Notes under the pieces: generated by a model
Database searches by the model: none
The model's input: the letters and a program-made list of their open reading frames with translations, nothing else
Told to the model about the DNA's origin: nothing
DNA from: Antarcticibacterium flavum
GTDB taxonomy: Bacteria > Bacteroidota > Bacteroidia > Flavobacteriales > Flavobacteriaceae
Length of the DNA stretch: 64,000 nucleotides
Direction of reading: 5' to 3'
Assembly: GCF_006159205.1 (NCBI RefSeq)
Contig: NZ_CP040812.1
Coordinates: forward strand, 558,001-622,000
Made by a program: the position numbers and the translations under genes
Shown: positions 8,631-16,716 of the stretch, in pieces
How positions within the stretch are numbered: the stretch's first letter is position 1
Layout of the letters: each line of letters begins with the position of its first letter

Positions 8631-10034
8631 ATGAGAATAAATGACAACATAGTTGCCCTGGCAACCCCTGCAGGGGCGGGGGCAATTGCTGTGATAAGGG
8701 TTTCAGGTCCGGAGGCGGTGGATATTGTTTCAGGCTTGTTTGAGGCTAAAAGCAAGAAAACCCTGAAGGAGCAGCCTTCGCATACCATTCACCTGGGGAA
8801 TATAATGGATGGGGAGCGCGTTATTGATGAGGCGCTGGTTTCAGTGTTTCATGGTCCGCGGTCATATACGGGGGAGAATACAATTGAAATATCCTGTCAT
8901 GGGAGTCCGTACATTCAGCAAGAGATCATTCAGTTGCTTATCCGCAAAGGATGTCGCAGTGCCGAAGCCGGGGAATTCACCCTTCGGGCATTTCTTAACG
9001 GAAAGATGGACCTGAGCCAGGCAGAAGCGGTTGCCGACCTAATTTCTTCTGAAAATGCCGCGTCTCACCAAATGGCGATGCAGCAAATGCGCGGCGGCTT
9101 CTCCAACGAGATCCAGCGCCTACGACAGGAACTGCTGAATTTCGCTTCCCTCATCGAACTCGAGCTCGATTTTGCCGAAGAAGATGTGGAGTTTGTCAAC
9201 CGCGATGAATTCCGGGATCTGGTAGGCAGGATACAAAAGGTCCTTGCCCGGCTCATCGATTCCTTTGCGGTAGGTAACGTTCTCAAAAACGGAATTCCCG
9301 TTGCCATTGTAGGTGAACCTAACGTTGGGAAATCCACTTTGCTCAATGCCCTTCTCAATGAAGAGAGGGCAATAGTTTCAGAAATAGCAGGTACCACCCG
9401 TGACACCATTGAAGACGAGATCTCCATTGGTGGCGTTGGGTTTCGCTTCATTGACACCGCCGGCATAAGGGAAACCGAAGATGTAGTGGAAAGCATCGGG
9501 ATCAAGCGGACCTTTGAAAAGATAAGTCAGGCGCAGGTAGTGCTCTATCTAAGCCCCCTAACCCCCAAAGGGGGAATCAATGAATCGGTTATAAGTGAAA
9601 TTGAAAAGATTAAAAACCGCTTTCCCCAAAAACCATTGATCATTGTAGTTAATAAAATAGACTTACTTACCGAAGCTCAAATTTCAGAACTTCAGAAAAA
9701 TTTTAATGCTATCGAAGGAACTCAATTGCTAATGATCTCTGCCAAAACCGGCGAGGGAGTTGAGGAGCTTCAGCAAAAATTACTGAAATTCGTGAACACC
9801 GGCGAGCTGCGAAATAACAATACCATCGTCACCAACTCAAGGCACTACAACTCTCTCTTAAAGGCTCTGGAAGAGATCAACAAGGTGCAGGAAGGGTTAA
9901 ACCAAAACCTCTCAGGAGACCTGCTCGCCATCGACATACGCGAGGCCCTCTATCATTTCGGGATGATCACCGGGGAAGTCACGAATGATGAGTTGCTTGG
10001 GAATATTTTTGCTAATTTTTGTATTGGCAAATAG
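8631..10034 (+). CDS. mnmE: tRNA modification GTPase MnmE
   Basis: MnmE, with MnmG, makes the 5-carboxymethylaminomethyl modification of wobble uridine in tRNA. The 467-residue length is normal. The N-terminal folate-binding domain (about 1-120) is followed by a helical domain with the inserted G domain: G1 GEPNVGKST near 228, GTTRDT, DTAG near 275, NKID near 340. The C-terminal FCIGK carries the catalytic Cys464. An unusual palindrome, CCCCCAAAGGGGG, lies inside the G domain at 9562-9574 and encodes a Pro/Gly loop (LSPLTPKGG) between G3 and G4. The last codons form the attachment core of the island that follows, yet the reading frame is intact. Confidence 0.97.
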   Translation: MRINDNIVALATPAGAGAIAVIRVSGPEAVDIVSGLFEAKSKKTLKEQPSHTIHLGNIMDGERVIDEALVSVFHGPRSYTGENTIEISCHGSPYIQQEIIQLLIRKGCRSAEAGEFTLRAFLNGKMDLSQAEAVADLISSENAASHQMAMQQMRGGFSNEIQRLRQELLNFASLIELELDFAEEDVEFVNRDEFRDLVGRIQKVLARLIDSFAVGNVLKNGIPVAIVGEPNVGKSTLLNALLNEERAIVSEIAGTTRDTIEDEISIGGVGFRFIDTAGIRETEDVVESIGIKRTFEKISQAQVVLYLSPLTPKGGINESVISEIEKIKNRFPQKPLIIVVNKIDLLTEAQISELQKNFNAIEGTQLLMISAKTGEGVEELQQKLLKFVNTGELRNNNTIVTNSRHYNSLLKALEEINKVQEGLNQNLSGDLLAIDIREALYHFGMITGEVTNDELLGNIFANFCIGK

Positions 10035-10154
10035 AAAATCAAAACAACAAAAATCAAAACAAACCAAATAGCACATTATTACTGGGATTAGGAACAAAAG
10101 TTATTTTGTTGTCTTTTGTTAAAAGGTACATTTTTTTTGAAATATGTACCTTTT
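10020..10154 (+). other. Left attachment region (attL) of the mnmE-linked island
   Basis: The 3' end of mnmE supplies the core TGTATTGGCAAATAGA (10020-10035), which recurs with one mismatch at 39970-39985. About 85 bases inside lies an inverted pair, AAAAGGTACA (10121-10130) and TGTACCTTTT (10145-10154). Its TGTACCTT word is also present twice in each right-end repeat, as expected for integrase arm-binding sites. Positions 10155-10351 hold no gene or clear signal beyond an A/T-rich leader for the next gene. Confidence 0.75.
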
Positions 10155-10351
10155 ATAATAAAATTTTTATTTAGATTTGGCTTATGAATGTCTCTTATTT
10201 ACTCATAAAGCCACCAAAAATGAAAATGAAAATTTTGTCCCAAAATTTAGGGGAGATTACGACCCGTAAAAACTTCTATAGCCCTTTAAAAACTCAAGCG
10301 AAATGTCCCTTAGAGATATCTAATCGAGCATATCAACATTAAAATTGGTCT

Positions 10352-10720
10352 ATGAGCTCTAATATTAGAATCAAGAAAAAGTGCCAGCTCTGCAACAGCG
10401 AATTCATCGCGAAAACTACTGTCACAAAATTTTGTGGAGACACCTGTGCTAAAATTGCTTATAAGGCCAGAAAAAGAGCTGAAAAAATTCAAAAGGTTTC
10501 TAAACCACAGAAGGTAAAAGCTGATCCCAAGGAAAAGGTTCAGGATTTACAACTGAAGGAATTCCTCAGCGTAAAAGAAGCAGCCGTTTTACTCGGTTGT
10601 TCAGTAAAGACTATTTATCGTCTCATAGAAAATGAACAATTAAAAGCAGTAAATCTGGGACAGAGACTTACCCGTATCAAGAGAACTGAAGTAGATTATA
10701 TTTTTAACCAACAAAACTAA
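10352..10720 (+). CDS. Zinc-ribbon plus excisionase-like HTH protein
   Basis: This 122-residue DNA-binding protein has two parts. The N-terminus has a Cx2C...Cx3C metal-binding pattern (CQLCNSEF ... FCGDTCAKIAYKARKR). The C-terminus has a MerR/excisionase-type winged helix (FLSVKEAAVLLGCSVKTIYRLIENEQ ... VNLGQRLTRIKRTEVDYIF). The gene ends 3 bases before the integrase gene, so the pair is co-transcribed. This is the arrangement expected for a recombination directionality factor or a regulator of integrase. The zinc-ribbon half resembles the protein at 13750-14178. The role is inferred from domain type and position. Confidence 0.8.
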   Translation: MSSNIRIKKKCQLCNSEFIAKTTVTKFCGDTCAKIAYKARKRAEKIQKVSKPQKVKADPKEKVQDLQLKEFLSVKEAAVLLGCSVKTIYRLIENEQLKAVNLGQRLTRIKRTEVDYIFNQQN

Positions 10721-10723
10721 CCC

Positions 10724-11860
10724 ATGGCAAACGTTACCTTAAGATCGAAACCTCTAAAAGGTGGGATGCTTAGTCTTTACCTTGACTACTACCCTCCTGT
10801 CATCATTCCTAAAACAGGTAAACTTTCTCGAAGAGAATTTCTAAAACTCAAGATTTATGAGTTTCCTGAAAACGCCAAGGAAGAAAGGTTTAATGAATCA
10901 CAACTTGAAATAGCTGAGGAAATAAGAGCCACCCGGTTTCTGCAACTGAAGAACAAAGAATTCGGATTAGTAGATAATATTGTAATGGATATTAAATTCA
11001 GCCAGTATTTCCAAGAAGTAGTAGATGAGTACTATAACACCGGAAGCAAAGGAAATTACCATTCCTGGAAATCTTCCCTGACTTACTGGAAAGCTTTTAT
11101 GGGAGAGGACCTTACTACCCAAAGCTTGACTGAATGGCATGTAAATCATTATCGAAACTTTCTCCTAACCACCAAAAATCTTAGAACCAACAAAAAAAAG
11201 TTGTCGATTAATACAGCCTCCACGTACTATAAAAATTTTATCATGGTCCTAAAGAGAGCCTATAAGGATAAGCTTTTGAGTAAAAACCTGGCTGAAAATG
11301 CCAGATATATTCGGGAACAGGAAACACACCGGGAGTACCTTTCTGAAAAGGAATTATCAAAGCTCTGGAAAACCCCTATTGATAACGAGAAAGTGAAACA
11401 TATGGCCGTATTTTCAGCTTTAACTGGTCTTCGTTTTTCTGACGTAATTAATTTAAAATGGGAAGATGTATATGAGGACTCCCACCAGGGCTATTACATT
11501 CAGTTTAGGGAGCAAAAAACAGGAAACATTAAGAACCACCCTATATCCAGATCAGCCGTAAATATTCTTAGTGAGCAAAAGACGAAGGAGGGACAAATTT
11601 TTACTGATATTAAATATTCTCAAATTTCCAGACCTCTTAAAAAATGGCTCCTCGAGGCAGGTATTCACAAGAAAATTACTTTTCACAATTTTAGGCACAG
11701 TTATGCCACACTACAATTAGCAAATGGAACGGATATCTACACGGTTTCAAAGCTATTAGGCCATAAAAATGTATCCACCACACAGATATATACCAAGGTC
11801 ATGGATCAAAATAAGGTAAAAGCAGCTAATAGAATAAACTTAGACTTGGATGGACTATAG
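10724..11860 (+). CDS. int: Tyrosine site-specific recombinase (integrase)
   Basis: This 378-residue tyrosine recombinase probably integrates and excises the island. The arm-binding N-terminal region spans about 1-95, a SAM-like core-binding domain about 110-200, and the catalytic domain about 205-370. Visible active-site residues are Arg near 235 ([13 protein letters not shown]), the His-x-x-Arg box HNFRHSYAT near 320-323, His in [10 protein letters not shown] and the nucleophile Tyr near 354 (TQIYTKV). It is of the Bacteroidota conjugative/mobilizable-element type. Its position beside the mnmE att core and the TGTACCTT arm words supports this role. The stop overlaps the start of the next gene by 11 bases. 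Confidence 0.95.
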   Translation: MANVTLRSKPLKGGMLSLYLDYYPPVIIPKTGKLSRREFLKLKIYEFPENAKEERFNESQLEIAEEIRATRFLQLKNKEFGLVDNIVMDIKFSQYFQEVVDEYYNTGSKGNYHSWKSSLTYWKAFMGEDLTTQSLTEWHVNHYRNFLLTTKNLRTNKKKLSINTASTYYKNFIMVLKRAYKDKLLSKNLAENARYIREQETHREYLSEKELSKLWKTPIDNEKVKHMAVFSALTGLRFSDVINLKWEDVYEDSHQGYYIQFREQKTGNIKNHPISRSAVNILSEQKTKEGQIFTDIKYSQISRPLKKWLLEAGIHKKITFHNFRHSYATLQLANGTDIYTVSKLLGHKNVSTTQIYTKVMDQNKVKAANRINLDLDGL

Positions 11861-12773
11861 TAAGTTATTTAAAGAGAAATACCAGGCCACCTTCCAGAAC
11901 TTAGAAGATTTCATCAATAGTGAATTCAAAAGCTCAAAGGAAGACGATGAGGACGAGCGGGATTATCAGGAAACTTATAACGAAGTTAGATCGAAAATTG
12001 ATGGCTGGAAAAAACAACACTTCGAAACCTCTAAGTTATTGAGCAACCTTGAAATTTATAGATATTTTACAAGTAAGAACAACAAAGCTACATTCCCGGA
12101 ATTTCTTTTTCCAGGTGTGCTGGGGAGGAAGACAAAAAAGTTATTTTTAGAGAAGCATTCTGAAACAGACTACCCAGCTTTTGTAGAGGATTTAGCGGAG
12201 AATAAAGCCTTTGAAGATATCATAGATATAGCTAACAACTATTATAAATATTTTGATTTGGTTTATAAGGACAAGAAGTGGAAACCAATAGATCTTACAA
12301 AGTTCGACCATAACTACGAGTCAGCTGAATACTTCTTAAAGCTTCATAAAAAGATTTATCCGCCACCAAAAACCATAGGAAGCAAAATTAAAAGAGACTA
12401 CACTGAAGATATTGCCAAAACAAAACAATTATTAAGCTCCTTCAAGGAGGAAGAGAAAATTTTTCTTCTAAAGGTTTTTCATGATAGAATACTTACATCA
12501 AGAAAAGGCATGGATAAAACAGAGTTAATTCGCTTTTCTCATGTTCTATCCGGCATTAAAGATTTAAGTATTTTCTATAAAGTAGCTGGAGACGCCCAAT
12601 CCTACACCTTATTTCAGAAAAAATATCCACATTTCGTAAATATGCAAAATGGAAAATTCTGTCAAACTCTTATAAATAAATTAGACGCTTCAAATTTGTA
12701 CTCCTTAAAAGCTGAAGTAAAACTAATAGAAAGTGAAGTTCTAAAAGAAATAAACAAGGCGCGAAAAAAATAA
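11850..12773 (+). CDS. Unrecognised protein coupled to the integrase
   Basis: A 307-residue, Lys/Glu-rich, apparently soluble and mostly helical protein that I do not recognise. It overlaps the integrase stop by 11 bases, so it is translationally coupled and probably belongs to the recombination module. There is an acidic cluster near residues 30-40 ([11 protein letters not shown]) and no membrane segment or obvious catalytic motif. A terminator follows, closing a three-gene operon (10352-12773). Possible roles are an accessory factor for excision or a regulator, but nothing in the sequence shows this. Confidence 0.75.
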   Translation: MDYSKLFKEKYQATFQNLEDFINSEFKSSKEDDEDERDYQETYNEVRSKIDGWKKQHFETSKLLSNLEIYRYFTSKNNKATFPEFLFPGVLGRKTKKLFLEKHSETDYPAFVEDLAENKAFEDIIDIANNYYKYFDLVYKDKKWKPIDLTKFDHNYESAEYFLKLHKKIYPPPKTIGSKIKRDYTEDIAKTKQLLSSFKEEEKIFLLKVFHDRILTSRKGMDKTELIRFSHVLSGIKDLSIFYKVAGDAQSYTLFQKKYPHFVNMQNGKFCQTLINKLDASNLYSLKAEVKLIESEVLKEINKARKK

Positions 12774-12793
12774 GTAAATCAAACTTCAAAAAG

Positions 12794-12825
12794 AAAACCA
12801 GCTACCCATATTAGCTGGTTTTTTT
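12794..12825 (+). terminator. Terminator of the integrase operon
   Basis: AAAACCAGCT pairs with AGCTGGTTTT across a 9-base loop and continues into a T-run. It lies about 20 bases after the stop at 12773. Confidence 0.88.
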
Positions 12826-12982
12826 GTTTTAGCTCTCCATATTTATTGAGTATAAGATACTAAATATCAATTTTTTGCAAAAACCCACGTCTTACCCACG
12901 GGTCACCCACCAATAAAGACTACCCTGCGAATTCTGTCTACTCTTACATCCTGTAATAATAAAACCCTTAAAAAACAGGATT

Positions 12983-13315
12983 ATGAAACACTTGAATTTG
13001 ATCACCTGCGAGGATCTTAAAAAGCTCGCTTCAGAACTTTACCAGCTCTCCAAGAAGGAAGCTGAAGAAAACAACCAGGAGGACATCCTTAATGCGAAAC
13101 AGGCTGCAAAGCTTCTGGATTTAAGTCCGGCTACTATTTACGGTAAAACCCACCGGAACGAGATTCCTTTCTTTAAACAGGGGAAAAAACTGCTCTTCTC
13201 TCGAGCTGCCTTAATTAATTGGTTAAAAAAGGGAGAAAACACTTTGGAAGATTCTACTCCTACTTCGGCAAAATCTAAAGCAGCCGAATACCTACATCAA
13301 AATCGACGATTCTAA
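12983..13315 (+). CDS. Helix-turn-helix (excisionase-like) protein
   Basis: A 110-residue protein with a central MerR/excisionase-type winged helix (ILNAKQAAKLLDLSPATIYGKTHRNEIPFFKQGKKLLFSRAALINWL, split here only by length). HTH_17-type proteins of this size are common at the start of replication or mobilisation modules in Bacteroidota islands. They act as transcription regulators or recombination accessory factors. It is the first of six co-directional genes ending at 16503, with a 17-base gap to the next. The 209-base gap upstream holds the integrase-operon terminator and its own promoter region. Confidence 0.82.
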   Translation: MKHLNLITCEDLKKLASELYQLSKKEAEENNQEDILNAKQAAKLLDLSPATIYGKTHRNEIPFFKQGKKLLFSRAALINWLKKGENTLEDSTPTSAKSKAAEYLHQNRRF

Positions 13316-13332
13316 TTCAAAAAAAACAAATC

Positions 13333-13740
13333 ATGAAGACAACAAAAACAACATTAAACTGTGATAAATGCGGCAAATTTTATTCTAAAGATAATTTATT
13401 GCCTCTATGCACTAGCTGCATGAGCAAGCTTTGCGAAAACTGCTGCAAACCTCATAACATACCTGAACATCTTTTAGATTCAGTAGAACACTTTTGTAGC
13501 AAAGACTGTATTGAAGAATTTGATGCCATAGGAGAGGTAGAAGAAGCGGGTAAGAAATTAATCACCGAGGTTGTAAAATTACATGAGACAACAAATCGCA
13601 TCTACGGCAAGGCAAATCCAATATATAATCGTTCTGACAATCCAATCTCTTACGTTTCCGATCCTAAGACCAAAGCACCGTGCTACTTCTTAGATTTTGG
13701 GCTGGGAGTCAAAGTTGTCGTTAACCTAACGTTACTTTAA
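13333..13740 (+). CDS. Cys-rich small protein, function unknown
   Basis: This 135-residue protein has an N-terminal Cys-rich half with repeated Cx2C pairs (CDKCGKFY, CTSCMSKLCENCC) and later CSKDC, suggesting two bound zinc ions. The C-terminal half is unremarkable. It sits between an HTH gene and another zinc-ribbon gene with gaps of 17 and 9 bases, so it belongs to the same operon. I do not recognise the family. A DNA- or protein-binding role in the replication module is only a guess. Confidence 0.72.
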   Translation: MKTTKTTLNCDKCGKFYSKDNLLPLCTSCMSKLCENCCKPHNIPEHLLDSVEHFCSKDCIEEFDAIGEVEEAGKKLITEVVKLHETTNRIYGKANPIYNRSDNPISYVSDPKTKAPCYFLDFGLGVKVVVNLTLL

Positions 13741-13749
13741 TTTATAATC

Positions 13750-14178
13750 ATGGACAAATACCTATATACGTGCGACTACTGCGCCAAAACATATGTACCT
13801 AAAAGGAGATATAAACAAAGATTCTGCAGCAACAGCTGCAGAGTCAACTCCCATAAACGTAAAAACAAACTATCTCCAGCAAAACCTGATGCAGGTTTAA
13901 AAGCACCTACGGAGAAGCCTCATAAAGAAGGAATTTCTATGGCAGGAATCGGAAATGCAACTATAGCGAATATAGTTACCGAAGTAGGTAAATCACTTTT
14001 GATTAAGGAAGAAGATAAGCCGGTAACAAAGGCCGAGTTTCAGAGATTAGCCGACAAACTTGGGCAGCGATATATCTTGATTAAAAACATGGATGCACGA
14101 GCTGACGGTGCTCCGGCTTATTTTGACACCACCCTACAAGAAATCGTTCACCTTAAGTTTTTGCCGCCATGGAAGTAG
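13750..14178 (+). CDS. Zinc-ribbon protein of the island replication module
   Basis: A 142-residue protein beginning with a Cx2C-x13-Cx3C ribbon (CDYCAKTYVPKRRYKQ then FCSNSCRVNSHKRK), the same type as the N-terminus of the protein at 10352-10720. The rest is basic and then mixed, with no catalytic motif seen. Its stop overlaps the next start by 10 bases, implying translational coupling with the DUF3987-type protein. It may be a nucleic-acid-binding accessory factor; the family is not recognised. Confidence 0.74.
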   Translation: MDKYLYTCDYCAKTYVPKRRYKQRFCSNSCRVNSHKRKNKLSPAKPDAGLKAPTEKPHKEGISMAGIGNATIANIVTEVGKSLLIKEEDKPVTKAEFQRLADKLGQRYILIKNMDARADGAPAYFDTTLQEIVHLKFLPPWK

Positions 14179-15446
14179 ATAATCTAAAGGATATTGAGGA
14201 GGCAATATTAGAACACAGCTCCAGCTTGGAAGATAAGGCTGTTAGACAGCTTCATCAAGTTGTGAATAAACTGCCTCCTTACATCGGTAGACTAATTAAT
14301 GAAGCTTTTGAGCATAAGAGAATACCCAAGGAATACCTACTAACGTCCATACTTTTTGCTTTTAGTAATACGGCAGGTTTAGCAATCCGGCTGGATGCCA
14401 TGGGTTATTCGAACTATGGCAATATCTATGCGACTATTATAGGTAGCAGGGGAGACGTAAAATCCCCTGCTATGGATTTGGCCACTGAACCATTGAAGAA
14501 GTATGATGACGTGGAGTATCAGGAATTTCGAGAGAGATCATTGCAGCAGGGACCTGAAGAGCCAAAAGGGAGGAAACAATTATTTATTCAGGACGCCACA
14601 ATCGAAGCAGCTTATTTTAAGCATTTTCATAATCCTTTTTCCCTGGGAATTTTAATGGATGAACTGTATCACCTTATTGAAAAAATGGGCAATCCTTCCA
14701 GCAAAGATGGCCCGGGCTGGCGTACACTACTGTTGCAGGGAAATACCAACAAATTTGTTGACATAGTGAGAAAAACAACAGAAAGTTTTCGCTTGACAAG
14801 GTCCTACCCGGTGCTGATGGGCTCCATACAGCAAGAATTTATCCCGAAAATTTTTGCAGGAGGTAATTTGGAAAGCGGTTTGACAGATCGCCTTTTATTC
14901 ACGCCTAAATTAACGCACAATTTAAAGCTTTCAAGCTTTCCTATAGGTCAAGACTGTCTAAAGCGGTATTCAGATAACCTGCTAAGAATGATGGAGTATA
15001 GAAAGTCGGTTGAGGATTCTGAGACAAAAGATCCTATTGTACTTACCTGCACTCCAGAAGCAGAAAGTAAATTATTTGAATACACCCAAAGCTTAATTTA
15101 TCTGCAGGAAAAATCAGAAGAAATAGAGAAAGGATATTTAGCAAAAGCTCAAATAAACATTCACAAGCTATTAATCCTAACACAACTTATAAAAGAATCA
15201 GCTACTTCAGAATTTAATCTGAAAATTGGGCTGGAAACTGTAGAGGAAGCAATAATGATTATGGATTTTTACTTTACCAATTTCCAGATCATAGTTGGGA
15301 AACTCGAAGGAAATTTACCTGATATAGATCCGAATGAAGTTGTAAAGCTGGGTAGAAGAAACAATGCTACCCAGGAACAAATTGCTGCTGTACTCGGAGT
15401 CAATAAATCTACAGTCTCCAGGAAAATTGCCAGAATGAAAATATAA
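14169..15446 (+). CDS. DUF3987-type (helicase/replication-like) protein
   Basis: A 425-residue protein resembling the DUF3987 family found beside primase-like proteins in Bacteroidota mobile elements. The region from LPPYIGRLINEAFEHKRIP to the middle holds a degenerate nucleotide-binding loop, GSRGDVKSPAMD, in place of a standard GxxGxGKS. It then has LGILMDELYHL, a likely Walker-B-like stretch. The C-terminus is a helix-turn-helix (EQIAAVLGVNKSTVSRKIARM). Such proteins are thought to act as replication initiators or helicases of the element, but that role is inferred. It is coupled to the upstream gene and followed 106 bases later by the primase-like gene. Confidence 0.72.
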   Translation: MEVDNLKDIEEAILEHSSSLEDKAVRQLHQVVNKLPPYIGRLINEAFEHKRIPKEYLLTSILFAFSNTAGLAIRLDAMGYSNYGNIYATIIGSRGDVKSPAMDLATEPLKKYDDVEYQEFRERSLQQGPEEPKGRKQLFIQDATIEAAYFKHFHNPFSLGILMDELYHLIEKMGNPSSKDGPGWRTLLLQGNTNKFVDIVRKTTESFRLTRSYPVLMGSIQQEFIPKIFAGGNLESGLTDRLLFTPKLTHNLKLSSFPIGQDCLKRYSDNLLRMMEYRKSVEDSETKDPIVLTCTPEAESKLFEYTQSLIYLQEKSEEIEKGYLAKAQINIHKLLILTQLIKESATSEFNLKIGLETVEEAIMIMDFYFTNFQIIVGKLEGNLPDIDPNEVVKLGRRNNATQEQIAAVLGVNKSTVSRKIARMKI

Positions 15447-15453
15447 TGCAATC

Positions 15454-15551
15454 TGCAACTTGCATTTTAGCTCAATTTCACCTGCATTTGTTTCATATTC
15501 AGATATATAAAACTGGTTTAAAAGGAGTTTGCAAGTTGCACGTTGCACAAC
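15454..15551. promoter_or_regulatory. TGCAAC/GTTGCA motif cluster before the primase-like gene
   Basis: TGCAACTTGCA (15454-15464) and its exact reverse complement TGCAAGTTGCA (15530-15540) flank about 65 bases. A further CGTTGCAC follows at once. The same words recur after the gene at 16540-16580. This could be an operator, or iteron-like sites of a replication origin. Confidence 0.4.
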
Positions 15552-15552
15552 A

Positions 15553-16503
15553 ATGTATCCTATGCTTACCAAAATTGAAAGAACATTAAAATTCGACAAT
15601 AGGAGGAATTTCAAGATTATTACCCCTTGCTGTGGCAAGCCGAATATAGATGGAAAATTTGTAAATTATAAAGGTTTCCCACTGATCTATGGTTACTGTC
15701 ATTCTTGCGGAAAATCCACTACCCCACCCACTCTGTATAAGGATAACAAAGGGCAAGAGTACCAATGGAATGAAATTACCAACTCCTGGGACACGGATGT
15801 GGTGATCTCCCCTACTCAAAGCTTTTCAGAAAATTTTAGCTCTACAAGCAATAATCCAGATCAGCAATTTATACCCGAATCGCTGATCTGGAAATATTAC
15901 GAGGTAGCACCGGAAAATAATCTGTTGCAGTATCTAAGGAAGAGTTATTCCCATGAAGACGTAAATCGTGTAAAAGAAGATTATGCCCTCGGCTCAACAA
16001 AAGACGGAGGTACTGTTTTCTGGCTAATCAATGAAGGTCTCCAGGTGCAGAAAAATAAGATTTGTTATTATCAAGAAGACGGGAAGAGAACCAATCGGTT
16101 TAAAGCACCGTACAAAAATAATGATGGTTACTATTCTTGCTTATTTGGGGCTCATCTTCTTAAGCCAATTAAAAAAGGAACAGATCTCGTGATCCTGGTG
16201 GAAAGTGAGAAAACAGCTGTTGTAGGAGCCATTTTCCTGCCAAAATTTACCTGGCTGGCATTTGGAGGTTTGAATGGCCTTACAGCGGCTAAATCAGCTT
16301 GTTTAATAGGTCACAAGGTCTTGTTGGTACCAGACATTAGTGAAAAAGCTGTATCTGTAGCCTATGACAAGGTTACGTATCTTAGTTCAATAGGTGTAAA
16401 CGCCAAAATTTGGGATATGACAGAAGGCAAAGGAGATGACGAATTAGAAGCACTTAATCTGTATAATATGGATTTAGAAGACTTTTTTCGTGTTATCATA
16501 TAA
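15553..16503 (+). CDS. DUF6371/Toprim primase-like protein
   Basis: A protein of about 316 residues with the layout of a DnaG-type primase. The N-terminal zinc ribbon is TPCCGKPN...GYCHSCGKS. The Toprim-like core has VILVESEKTAVVG (the catalytic Glu) and later KVLLVPDIS (the Asp). It probably primes replication of the island after excision, together with the DUF3987-type protein. The start is placed at the ATG at 15553; a TTG 24 bases upstream is in frame, but an AAAAGGAG stretch sits too close to it to serve as its ribosome site. The stop is followed by a 213-base gap with more TGCAAC-type words (see 16538-16595). Confidence 0.72.
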   Translation: MYPMLTKIERTLKFDNRRNFKIITPCCGKPNIDGKFVNYKGFPLIYGYCHSCGKSTTPPTLYKDNKGQEYQWNEITNSWDTDVVISPTQSFSENFSSTSNNPDQQFIPESLIWKYYEVAPENNLLQYLRKSYSHEDVNRVKEDYALGSTKDGGTVFWLINEGLQVQKNKICYYQEDGKRTNRFKAPYKNNDGYYSCLFGAHLLKPIKKGTDLVILVESEKTAVVGAIFLPKFTWLAFGGLNGLTAAKSACLIGHKVLLVPDISEKAVSVAYDKVTYLSSIGVNAKIWDMTEGKGDDELEALNLYNMDLEDFFRVII

Positions 16504-16537
16504 GATCAACCGCTCAGCAACCGCCCCCAATTGAAAA

Positions 16538-16595
16538 ACTGCAACTGCAGAACCAACTGTTTAATAATTTGCTGTTGCAACGGCATTAAGTAGGT
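16538..16595. other. Second TGCAAC/GTTGCA motif cluster
   Basis: CTGCAACTGCAG is itself palindromic and GCTGTTGCAACGG is a second core. With the copies upstream of the primase-like gene they bracket it. This is a candidate element replication origin; the rest of the 213-base gap shows nothing else. Confidence 0.35.
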
Positions 16596-16716
16596 TTTAT
16601 CTCCTAAATAATCTCTAATTTTTAAGATAATTTTATAGATTTACTGAAACCAATTCTGCAGCCCCTACTTCCCTACTCCAGGTGTCAGAATTTAACCCAT
16701 AATCATCTCATAAAGC

